Shown: positions 21,455 to 31,728 of the stretch, one piece after another
Position numbering within the stretch: the first letter of the stretch is position 1
How the letters are laid out: every line of letters begins with the position of its first letter
NCBI RefSeq assembly: GCF_933775445.1
Contig: NC_065872.1
Coordinates: 15,438,001-15,502,000, forward strand
Origin: Argentina anserina
Taxonomy: Eukaryota; Streptophyta; Magnoliopsida; Rosales; Rosaceae
DNA: 64,000 nucleotides
Direction of reading: 5' to 3'
Made by a program: the position numbers and the translations under genes
The notes under the pieces: model-generated
What the model saw: only the letters and a program-made list of their open reading frames with translations
The model's database searches: none
Told to the model about the DNA's origin: nothing

Positions 21455-23678
21455 CATATTGATCGGTTCGATTACTCGAGATCAATATTAACCCTGTAAG
21501 CATCGTTAGTAGTATAAAGCAAGAGGGTATCGTTCACAAACCGGGGATCCAACCAGGGTAAAGAATCACAAACATTTAACAACGAATTCATAAGAGTTTA
21601 AAAGGTTTGATATAGATTCGGATTGAACATAAAATAAACCTAAACTAATATATACATGTGATCAACCAACCAACACATAAGAAATTACCAAACAAATAAC
21701 ATAAGAACAAAGGTAACGAAATCTAATCTCAATTAAGTTCATGCCTTAAGGTTCATTATACATCCTAGAATCGGTTATGCAGTTAAGTTCCTCCCAAGGT
21801 TCCTAACTCAATGACACTTTAACACATTCGAACTCAGTCCCAACCTCATTCGAAATCTAACATACTTATCCTACCATGCAACTTCAAAGCCACGCATATT
21901 GAATTCATTAAGCATGTCACCTACTTAACCAACAATCATGCAATTCCAAAAATCACATAGAAAAGATAAACATATTCAAATGCACAAGTCTAACCGAACC
22001 TAGGCAATAATCGGTGAAGGTGACAAAGAACAAACAATTAATCAACTCCCAAGTATCAAAATCGTTTATAACTTTGGATTATTACACATGCGACGTCAAC
22101 TTCCGGGTATCAATCACATACGTAAGTAAGAACACACCGAAAATCATTTAAATAAATAAACATAAACTCATGGCATAACACCTAAAATCATTGAATTAAA
22201 AATCGAAAACCTTAATTCATGATGTCATTCAAAAGTTACAAATATCTCATAGACAAGAATAAAAATATCTTTAACAAAACCTAAACATAAATCATCCAAG
22301 AACAAGAACATAAAAACCCGAAAACTTAACATGAAGATCAAAGAGTTACACTTTATAATTCTCCTCCCAAGGTTCCTTACAGAAGTAGCACGAGATCTTC
22401 AAGAGTATGGTATCCTAGGCTCCCAAGCTTTGGACAGAAAATATGATGAAGGGTGGTGAATTTGGATTCTATGATGCTTGGTGAATGAAAGTCTTTGGGC
22501 AGAGCTTTGGCAAGTCTTGTGAGCAAGGTTGATGATATGTTTCTGTGGAATTGAGGTGCTATATATAGAGGAAGAAACCCAAGGGAGGATGGCCACAAAG
22601 TCCACAAAGTTGAAACCAAATTGGTTGAGGTTTCCTAGATTCGGCAGATTTGACCTTTGTCCCTTGTTGTGGCCATAACTTTCTCTAGAAAATAGATATT
22701 GAGATGATTCCAACTGGCAATTTCAACTAGACTTCCATGGCTTTTCATCCATATAAGGTACATTTTCTCAATCATTTTGAGCTGTCCAGGGGAGCCCGTC
22801 AAAGATGGATGATCTGCACTGCCAGAATTCTGATTTCTATAAGGATTGCATATCTTTTGCATTAATTACATATCTTCTTCCTCCTTTATTGCTGATTTCT
22901 TTTGCACAAATTTCTTCCTTTGAATTAGGGAGGCAGCAAAAGTCTTAATTGTTGCAGCCATGTTTGATTTTTCTTACCTCTCCTCATTAAATTTGCTGCA
23001 TGCCTTCTTTGACATTCTTTGGTGCTGGGATTTATGGACATTCTGATACATATTTGTGCTCTATTTGCAGGAGGAACAAAGTCCCAAGTTTCCCTCATAG
23101 CCCTTGGATCAAAAGCAAATCAATGGCTGAGATAATTCCGCCGAGTTCATTGGACCTCCGATCAATGATTCAGTCATATCTCTCTGTAGGAATAAGATAT
23201 TGATTTGATTCCAAATCCTACAGAAACTAGACTCAAATACCTTTATTTCCATATAAAGTAGGTCTTCTAACGCGATCGGAGCTATCCAGGGGAGCCCGTC
23301 GAAGTTGGACTATGAATATTGACAGCATTTTGATTCTTGAATGGATTGGGCTTTTAAGTGTATTTTCTTCTCTTTCCTTGTGGAACTAGGATTGCTTTCC
23401 TTCTCCAACATGGATTTGTATTTCCTAATAAGAATAAGTATGTTATAAACAAAGAAATACGAAAGGATGAATCCTACTCGAACAAGGAATCATATCTCAA
23501 CAAGGATTATTAACACTTAGCACGATTTCATCATCAATTCACTCATAATTGATATAAGCTCTACCTAGACACTTATTCTTACAAAAGAAACTAAAACATA
23601 CTAAATAAGAGGTAACAAAGAGTAAGAATAGGGTATAATCACATTAAGAACGTCACACTTTGTGCTCCTATCACATAT
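21455..23678. mobile_element. solo LTR 1 (2,214 bp) with CATAT target duplication
   Basis: The element proper is 21460-23673. It begins TGATCGGTTCGATTACTCGA and ends GTGCTCCTATCA, with TGAT...ATCA ends, and is flanked by perfect 5-bp duplications CATAT (21455-21459 and 23674-23678). It is homologous to 37973-39541: shared landmarks include agcaagagggtatcgttcac, accggggatcc, aaccaaccaacacataa and, near the end, aagaacgtcacactttgtgc. No gag-pol is present, so it is a recombined solo LTR, probably of a Ty3/gypsy family judging from length only. It carries an internal approximate duplication: caggggagcccgtc contexts near 22790 and 23285, about 490 bp apart. Confidence 0.88.
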
Positions 23679-23734
23679 GTCAATCTCGGAGTTTAGATAG
23701 ATAGCGTATATGAACGCTCTTCACACTTTTCAAA

Positions 23735-24290
23735 AGTAGTAATGGGTCAATGACTTGAATATCAAATCACCAAATATTCTTAAATCAAACATGTACACGT
23801 ATCCGTACATGGATCAAAAGAAAGATAATTGCATAACAACTCAAAACAAGAGTGTGCAATGAAAATCAGATTCACGCGTGATATGACCTTCACATACTTA
23901 AACAGTCATAATTTCTTCTATACAATAGGTATAAACGAACCGTAAAAGGATTTGAAAAAGTAGACACATGTAGCTTTTCCAGTGATATATGGCTCACAAC
24001 CTAGTTCATTCTAAGTTAATCATAAAACTTGGTCGATGTTGACTTAGCTGCAGTTTCAGGACAGATACATCCTATTTTACTAAAACTGCTATCACTCACT
24101 CAGTATAATATATATGATCATATGATTGGTGTTTTTGGAAAGTAGACACATATAGCTTTCCAATGGTACCAAATTCACCATTTTCCAACGAGTAAGCTGC
24201 ACTATAGGTCCTGTGGAAGTTGCCCTACGAATCTGGGCAGATTCTAACATCGCTTCATTAAAGTGTGTTTTGTGTTGGGATATATGATTT
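23735..24290 (-). repeat. dispersed repeat shared in inverted orientation with 40125-40610
   Basis: On the plus strand this segment contains aactcaaaacaagagtgtgc, caatggtaccaaattcacca and gcactataggtcctgtgg. The same words appear as reverse complements, in reverse order, at 40125-40610. It has no coding content I recognise. It may be an insertion of its own or a piece of an LTR of another element. Confidence 0.75.
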
Positions 24291-24510
24291 GATGTCATAA
24301 AGTGCTGATCATGGAGAGTTATTTTAAAGACTTCAGGGAGAGTCTATTCTACATGTTACCTTCAATTGTAGTTAGTGTGTTGTGCTCTTTTTCTCCTTTG
24401 ACCAAAACTTTTAATTTTACTTAAGATGTTTTTATTTTGCTTGACAAAGTTTTAACCGAGGCAACAATATGCATTATGTGACATTAAAATCACGATAAAA
24501 GGGGGAGTGT

Positions 24511-24700
24511 TGTTGGAGGATTATCTTCGTAATCTAGTGAATCTTGTCCTAATTAGTATAAATTAGTTTTGATAATGAAGTATATTTAATTTCTGATTTT
24601 ACATGATACTTGATGTAATACCTATATAAAAATCTCCTTACTAATGAATAAAGATCGGTGTTTCTCATATTCATTATTCGTATTCCATTCTTCTTTAATA
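24511..24700 (+). repeat. copia A 3' LTR, 190 bp
   Basis: Starts TGTTGGAGGATTATC and aligns with the 5' LTR to its end at ttctttaata, where the usual terminal CA has decayed to TA. Contains a TATA box (cctatataaaaa, 24621-24632). The TPR pseudogene sequence begins within about 20-40 bp of its end, so this LTR could act as an upstream promoter for it. Confidence 0.82.
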
Positions 24701-24720
24701 AAAATAAATATAAAAGTAGT

Positions 24721-27700
24721 GACTTCCAAATCTCGAAGATATTTCTCCTCCTCGCTTCTTCTTCTTCTTCCTCCTCCCCAACCCAAGCATCAATCCTAAA
24801 AGCCCTTCTTCCCATTTCCAGAACCCCATTACTTACCAGGTGCCTGGTCCTCCTCCCTCTCCCTCTCGCTACTTTTCTGCTTCCCAGCAACAGCACCGCT
24901 GCTGATTCTATTCACTCTTCATCTGCTGCTGCTGCTGCTGCTGCAGTCACACGCTTCAACCCAATAAGTGATGCTGAGAGAGACGCAAGTGATGCCATTT
25001 CCAGAATAATATCTGAAGCCCTGGACTTGTTGGAGAGAGGGAGAGAGTTTCAGGCCAGTGGTGACTTTGACCAGGCTCTTCTCAGTTTTACACAGGTAAA
25101 CCCCACTTTTATGTTTTGCAATTCAGTTTGAGTTTCAAGTGTTTGTTTGTTTGAGTCAGGTCTTGTTTGGATAGATGGGTATTAGACTATTAAGGAATCA
25201 TCATGTTTATGTTAACTCTGATCTTGTTTTAACTAACTTGTATTTGATAGTTGTTTTGGTATATGACATTTTTTTATTATCCAACAATTATGTAAACTAA
25301 CTCTAAACCAAGTAGAATACTAAGTAGAGTGTCATTGATGAAGTTGTTTAGTTGTAGCCTAAATCTACACCTTCAAGATGCCAAGGCCAATGAGTGATGA
25401 TGTTCATGTATTTTGAACTCGTTACGTCAACGATCATTGCTTATGTCTGTGTGATAGGAGTTACCTGAGGGGTTAAAGGTGGGGAGGGGAGACGGGGTAG
25501 AATTTTTTTCAATCAATCTGTAGAGGATACAGTCTACTTTGTTTCTGGAGATGAAACAAATTTTTCTTTAAGAAAGGGGATCGTATGAAGTTAATTCTAT
25601 CATTTTTGACCAGTATATTACATGTCCTTGTTCGTAATCACAGAAGTGGTTGCAACAATGATAAAAGACCTCATGGTGGGGCAGATGAGGCAGGAGAGGG
25701 CATTTAATGATGGGAGGAAGTCTCTCAGCCCAAAGAATGAGGAGGTCTAGGACTTGCTAATGTAGCTGATACAAATATTGCATTGTTAGCCGAATGGTGA
25801 ATGTAATTTACAATTGATAAACTTCAACACCACATAAAGTGGCAAAAAGCAAATTTGGGGTAAAAAAAATTGGTGGATTCAAATATGGCTGTTGAAAGTT
25901 AATTAAAATCCCATGAAAGGATATTCCCATGTTATGGGGGATTTTTAGCTGTACAGTGAAAGTTAGGATTGCAAGGAGGGTGAGGTTCTGGGAGGGCAAA
26001 TGGGGGGTATATGGTCCTATACGATGACTTTCCAGGATATTTCTGCTTGTTACGATACTAGCAATGGAGTTGGGATCAGGGTTTAATAGGAATTTGTTTG
26101 ACTATGAGATGGATAAATTGTGGAGACGACTATCAGATCATACGTGTGGAAGTTGGAATCTACAACATACTTTTGTTGCAAATCCTATTTCAGGTTAACA
26201 TGTGAAGATACTTCAATCCCAACTTTCAAGCCAAGTAGCTTTGATTTGTAAAGCTGAAGTCAGAGACCTAGTAAAAGATTTGGGTTGGATTTCTCCCATG
26301 CTAATATACTTATCACTTGCTTCAAATAAATAAACTAGGTGCTTGTTTATTTCCATAATGCTGCATATCTTTTCAAAGATGGGTGAAAGCTCTGTTATGT
26401 TTTCATTCACTATGAAGTAGCTTAGAACCTTTGGTCTAGTCTATTTAGTGAACTTGAAATGCAATGGAATTCTCTGGTGAAGTGTTTCTGAGAATGTAAA
26501 AGGGAAACGCTTCATAAACTTGCAGTATTTGGGTAAATTGGCACATGTATATATGAGGATTATAAACTCTTGGGGGAATAAAAATTCTGAGAGAAGGTTA
26601 TTTTTTGCTCATCTTTTTGGTGACATCTATTTCTCTGCCTATAACTCCTATTAGGGGTGTAAGCTTGTCTATTATAAATCCCACATTTGAGGGAAGTCAT
26701 TACTTAGTCATCTTATAAGTTGTCTACTTTTTTGTTATAATTCTTCTCTTGTTATATTTTTCTCTGTAAATTCTTTCAATCTCTTTCGATATTGTCCCTT
26801 TCTCTTCCAAGAAGAACAAAACAAGAGTTTTGTTTTTTTTTTTTCAACTATTTAAAGCTTCTCAATTTCTGTATACTGTTTTCCGCTGCTTACATTACAT
26901 ATAGACCAAGGTTGTAACCTAGTAAAGACCCTATGAATTGAATAGTCTCGTTCTTGAAGTCCATTTCCTATTTCATATTCATAAACATACCATTATGATC
27001 AAGAAACAGATTGATCATCTCTCTTTATAGATTAAATTTGTTGAAACTTAGAACTGCTACTGGGCTTTGGTGTTATGAATTCAGGATATGACCATTTGAT
27101 CCTTCTTTTTTCCTCTATGATTTTTACATTTTTCTTGTATAAAAGAAAACAGAAGCGAAAATTAGTATTTAGGTAAACAACTTAAGAGCACCTCCAAGGT
27201 TCCATTAAAAAAAAGGATGTAAATGCAGTTTAAATATCAGTTCCGCCTCTGACATACATGGCCATCAGTGGGCAGCTGTTTTGAGCTCTGGTAGCTGTAA
27301 AGAAGAATAGGCTAACGTGTTGGAAGATTGAGGCTTATATTGAACACATATATTAATAATTTTCAAGGTTCGGTTGAGCTAGTTGGTTTGCAACTTAAAG
27401 CTTTCCTTTAGGATGGGGTTGAACAGGCATGATCCTTTACAAATATGACCTTTACTTTCTCCAGTCCCTGATAGTAATACTAGTTTTAAATGGTGCCCTT
27501 AAGATGACTTCGACATTCTCTATTTATTCTCTCTATCTCTATTTTATCTTCTCTCTGTGTTGCTAGTTGCCTTTGGGATTTTTCTTTGTTGGAATGAAAA
27601 TGGACTCCTGTTGTTTGACAGTGGTAATAGGAAAGATAATTGACGAAAGTCATTTTTAATATCTTTTGTGCATCCATAAAGTTTTCTTGTACATGAGTTA

Positions 27701-28406
27701 GTACTGGCTAAACGAAAACTGGGCTATAAGTTGAGTTTAATCAATAAACATAGGCAACATAGAAGTCCATAAATTTACTAGCCTCAACATTTTGATAATT
27801 GCAGTTTTGGGATAACTGTGTCAATTATGGTGCTTTTGCATCGACCATATTACCTCAAGTGTTTCAGACCATTGCTACTACACATGTCAAGTTTAGATGA
27901 ATATTAATTTGATTTGCACTACTGGCCCCAAAAAGCATGGGCATTGTACACTATATAGAATAAACAAAATTTGCATCATCAGTGCCTGCATCACATTTCA
28001 GGTGATTGAGAAGTACAAGGAATTTGCATTTTCAGACTATGCAAGAGTAGGCAGACTGACTTTGTATGAAGTTGGCAACAGAGATGGAGGATGTTTCCAT
28101 ATCTTTAAAGGGATATCCAGGTACTGCATAGAAATTGCCTTCCTGGCCTAAGCCGAAAAGGTTCTTAACTTTTTAATGAAATCACCTTTTTTGGGGGGTT
28201 TTTCTGCAGAAGTGCATGCAGCTCTTGCCGCAGCGTTATATGTGGACAAACATGCTCCACTGCTCGCAGAAAACTAGTTCACAATTACAACTCTGCTTGA
28301 TCCTCACTATACAGACCTCTCATATGTAAAAGACACAAAACATTGGCCTCCGAGTTTGGTTAGTTCCTTGCAACACTTCATCACACTTTCCTTGACACTT
28401 GAATAG
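24721..28406 (+). pseudogene. TPR protein of the chloroplast-lumen type, 5'-truncated and broken
   Basis: Resembles the plant 'chloroplast lumen common family' TPR proteins (Arabidopsis AT5G02590 type; recalled, not searched). Exon 1 ends at 25095 (FDQALLSFTQ|GTAAAC); before it come a Ser-rich, transit-peptide-like N-terminus, Ala- and Ser-rich stretches, and ISDAERDASDAISRIISEAL and DLLERGREFQASGDFDQALL. Exon 2 is 28002-28120 (VIEKYKEFAFSDYARVGR). Exon 3 is 28210-28406 (EVHAALAAALYVDKHAPLLA ... LDPHYTDLSYVKDTKHWPPS ... LSLTLE stop). Splice sites are canonical. Defects: there is no ATG in any frame between the copia LTR end (24700) and the conserved part; exon 2 has lost bases between two GAGATG words (GNRDGG, where EMEDVSIS continues in another frame); exon 3 has TAG for Gln (LLAEN*FTI). 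Likely killed together with, or after, the copia insertion. Confidence 0.83.
25096..28001 (+). other. large intron of the TPR pseudogene
   Basis: 2.9-kb intron with GT donor (CACAG|GTAAAC) and AG acceptor (ATTTCAG|GTG). It contains only short meaningless ORFs. A Harbinger-MITE-like end (ttaagagcacctccaagg, near 27181) occurs without a visible partner. Confidence 0.6.
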
Positions 28407-30426
28407 TCAAATTGAAGTTGATGTACTCTCTTAGAGACCAAATAGCGTAAGGGCATGTTTGGTATCAATTGATTACGCAAATATATATATAGAAAGATAG
28501 CCTTTCACTTGTAATACCAAAGATGAATACATAGATGATGTACTGGAATGCATACATGCTGTTTATACAAATACTGTGCTTTACTATGATAATTCCCAGT
28601 CATTTATTCTTTGGAAATGGAATCGGAGGATATCCTTTCAAATTTCCCTTCTGCACTAAGGCTTGTTGATAACTTGATACATCTTTGGGTAGTGGAGATG
28701 GTGCTATAATCTTTGATTCCAATTGAAAACAGTTCTCCTTGATCAGGTACTTATTCTAAGAATAGGATATAGAAAAAGGTAAAACGTTAGTGAGTGGGTC
28801 TTGTTTCATTACCATTGTAGAAATCTCACTCAATCATTTTTAAGTCCTGCTAGTCTCTCCACTGCCCATGGTTATGCTGAGTTGCTGTACTGTTAATGTA
28901 TGATATCCTTACATACATGAGCATTCAGTTTGGCGTTGCATTAGTTAAAAATAGGAAAGCATGTCAAATCTATGCACACTCAGTTTTGTTTGGCGGTACT
29001 AGTTATAACTCACTGTTGTTGAAACTTTGTTGGAGCTCATTTCCAGCATTCCTTTTATGTAAGTGCGGCCGGGTAATCGGGAGTCTAAGTAGCTGGCCTG
29101 CTGGAAAATGGACTGTGGAACCGGAGGGTCTATAGGTATGCTAGCCTGGAATCTAATGTATTGCATTGTTCCATCCTCTAAGTTAGGCATCTCTCTTTCT
29201 TTAAAAATACTCTCCAAACTCCAAATGGTCCTTAGCTCGCGTGTTTTGTGTGTAGTTGGGCGAGATTTTGTTATCACATAGGTCTTATTTTGTATGTGCG
29301 CTGCTGGTTCGTTAAAGCCACATCCGTCATCAAGTTCTACCATTGTTGGGCAAAGTTTTGTTATTCACATTGTTGCCAACTTGCTATAGGTGCTATTTTG
29401 TATGGGGGTTGCTGTTGAGCTAGGTTAGAGTCTCATCCATCATCAAGTATATCTACCACTGTTAGATTAGTGTTCTTTTGATTGAGGAGGTGATCCACTT
29501 TTGACTCTATGCCAAAAGTACGTACTGCTAGTTTGGTAATCCAGCATTCCCACTTTGAAGCTGCAAGAATATAATGTTCCCCTTCTCACCTTGCTTTGCT
29601 TTCGTGCCAAAACAAGTAAACTACCTTTGGTGGCCGAAATTGTGGACCTTTTCAAGTATTATATTCCTATATTTCAAATGTCAAAGCCAATTCTAATGAT
29701 ACTAACGTTGTGCCCAAACTGCCCATAATCTTTGTTTTATTTTTTGATCAAGTTGTGCCCATAATTTCTGTTCCTCCTTTTTCCAGAAAATGATTTCATC
29801 AAATGATAATGTTGCACATCCCTCTCATTTGTAGACAGCGGTATCACTCAATGCTTTATCCTTTGTCAATTTTGAAAGTTATCAAACCAAGAGGTCCGTC
29901 AACTCGCCTACTATTTGTGTTATAGCAAGTGATCTAACATAGAAAAGAAGGCAGACCGTACTTGTCATTTTGTTTCTATGCCGGCGCCCCCATCAATCAA
30001 CCGGTCACCTAGCCGACTAATTCACCACGGTGGGGACTAGAAATTAGAGGAAACTGTTGTTTGGAATAACAAGTTAGAGTGTTACAACAGATCACTGCTT
30101 TTCTCTGATGCTGGATATGCAATACTTTAGCGCTGATGAGATTGCCAACATGTTGATGGAAGTTTTCTACGAGATGAACCATATTAGAAAAGAATTATCA
30201 CTAAGTAAATTTTAGGCAACATAAGAGACTTGTAATATTGGTTATATTGGAGTGTTGTCCTAAGTTGCATCAAATTCTAGCAGATCGATGAAAATCTATA
30301 CTAATGTGGTTTGAGAAGATTGATAGAATAAGCATATGTCGAATGAGATACAAATTCATAGTTTGGTATTTCTACAGAAGCCAAACATATAAGCAATAGT
30401 TAAATACTCAAAGACCACTTTGTAAG
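28407..30426. other. intergenic region, no gene seen
   Basis: About 2 kb between the TPR pseudogene and the convergent U-box gene. AT-rich with short ORFs lacking recognisable motifs (for example 28896-29135 and 28999-29343). The right part presumably contains the 3' UTR of the U-box gene. Confidence 0.55.
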
Positions 30427-31728
30427 CTAGACCATTGAGATTAGTTGCTTCGAGTCCTGAGACCATTTAGTTCTAAGCAATTTGAGCAACATTCTTGCCT
30501 TTGCTTTGGTGCTACTGCTGCATTGGCTCTGCATAAGCAATAATAACTGAGTCAACACTCCGGCAGTAATGGCTTCCTCTCGTGCCGAAAGAGAATCATT
30601 GCAGACAATCAAAAGTGAGGCAACGGCACTCTCACTCCCTCGGTGGGGCTCATGATAATCATCAACTTCGGACCACGATACCCTGAAAACCATCTTGACA
30701 AGAGCATGAATGCCATTACTACTGGTGCCATTGTTGTTTGTACTACTAAGCAATTCCTCTCTTGCACTCTCCACTCCTAAAAGCCTCTCAATTATCGCCG
30801 TAGCCAATGGCGCCGAGTTTCTTTCGGGCTTTTCGGTTCTAGTAATGTATGTCACTAGTCCATTTACCATGCCATTTCTGACCAAAGACTCTATGTTCCC
30901 TTCAAATGAAGATAATGCTGATACGGCTCTGATTGCAGCATCTGCAGCCTCCTCATTCGAGTTATTCGGATGAAGAATTAGCTGAACTAGCTGATTCAAG
31001 ATCCCCCGGTTCTTTCCAAGCACACGACACAACCCTTTTGTGCTTCTGCTGTTCTCTGATGTCGAAACAGCCTCTATGAGGCGGCACAAGTTGATTCTAA
31101 TGAATGCAGAGCCGCACGCCAACAAGACTTCGAACGATGACAATCTACTCTCTTGTTTCAGCATATTTAGAGACTCCAACTCAGCCCCTAAAGGCAGCAG
31201 AATCAGAACGCAAGAAAGTGCTAGCTCGACAAACTTGATGTAGTAGTACTCTTCACTGATGAGTAATACTCTGGCTTCTGCAACTAGTCCAAAGACTAGT
31301 TCAAGTAGCAAAGGCAAGTATCCTAACTGCAGCATCAAGTAATTTGTGGATGTTGAAAATGATATCTTTTCAAGAGCTTTAACCTTCATCTCGAAAGCAA
31401 ACTCATTAGACTCGAGTATGTGCTTGAGTGAAGCTAAAGAATCGATAGCTGTGGTGTCCAAGTGGCAATGATTATCAGAAAGATTCGAGTTTTGAGTTTG
31501 AGTACCCATTTGCAGCCACTGTGTGATCAAATGGCGAAGAGTGTGATTGGGAACCATGGTGATTGGATCATCAAGCTTCTGCATTGTGACAGGACATGTC
31601 AGATTACCAGCAGCCAGCCATTTTTGAATGCTCGACCTGTCATAGGTTAGGCCTGTGCATAGAGTCACTGGATCTTTGAACAACTCCAGACTAATTGGGC
31701 ACATAAACAGCTCAGGTATACTCATCAT
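30427..31728 (-). CDS. U-box E3 ubiquitin ligase with ARM repeats (PUB family)
   Basis: 433-aa intact single-exon gene. The N-terminal U-box (about 5-80) reads IPELFMCPISLELFKDPVTL, CTGLTYDRSSIQKWL, CPVTMQKL and NHTLRHLITQWL. The U-box binds E2 enzymes and transfers ubiquitin to substrates recruited by the rest of the protein. The remainder is Leu-rich alpha-helical sequence typical of ARM repeats (for example ASLKHILESNEFAFEMKVKA, NEEAADAAIRAVSALSSFEG, ALVKMVF, ASLLIVCNDSLSAREEAI, LLLLMQSQCSSSTKAKARML). Size, intronless structure and layout fit the PUB25-PUB29 group, which acts in stress and immune signalling; I cannot assign the exact member. The start at 31728 (MMSIPELF) places the U-box at the very N-terminus; the second Met could also serve. 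No disabling change seen. Confidence 0.93.
   Translation of the reverse strand: MMSIPELFMCPISLELFKDPVTLCTGLTYDRSSIQKWLAAGNLTCPVTMQKLDDPITMVPNHTLRHLITQWLQMGTQTQNSNLSDNHCHLDTTAIDSLASLKHILESNEFAFEMKVKALEKISFSTSTNYLMLQLGYLPLLLELVFGLVAEARVLLISEEYYYIKFVELALSCVLILLPLGAELESLNMLKQESRLSSFEVLLACGSAFIRINLCRLIEAVSTSENSRSTKGLCRVLGKNRGILNQLVQLILHPNNSNEEAADAAIRAVSALSSFEGNIESLVRNGMVNGLVTYITRTEKPERNSAPLATAIIERLLGVESAREELLSSTNNNGTSSNGIHALVKMVFRVSWSEVDDYHEPHRGSESAVASLLIVCNDSLSAREEAITAGVLTQLLLLMQSQCSSSTKAKARMLLKLLRTKWSQDSKQLISMV

Larger units (their letters stand above)
16283..24700 (+). mobile_element. copia A: old Ty1/copia retrotransposon with both LTRs and nested insertions
   Basis: Left LTR 16283-16476 and right LTR 24511-24700 are clearly homologous but diverged. 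The left LTR is followed by CGTTATCAGCACG, the conserved start of the internal region in one group of plant copia elements. The right LTR is preceded by a polypurine tract (aaaagggggagtgt) and by the T-rich 3' stretch with ttgacaaagttttaaccgag seen in this group. A degenerate integrase lies at 20900-21160. Insertions account for much of the 8.4-kb length: a 2,214-bp solo LTR (21460-23673) and a dispersed repeat (about 23735-24290). Coding capacity is lost everywhere else. Candidate target duplications do not match (attat against aaaat). Confidence 0.85.

Noticed and set aside
24658..24720. N-terminal extension of the TPR ORF into the LTR
   Set aside because: It begins at a GTG within the copia LTR and encodes LTR sequence; not a gene start.
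27181..27290. MITE end (ttaagagcacctccaagg) in the TPR pseudogene intron
   Set aside because: No inverted partner end or target duplication found nearby.
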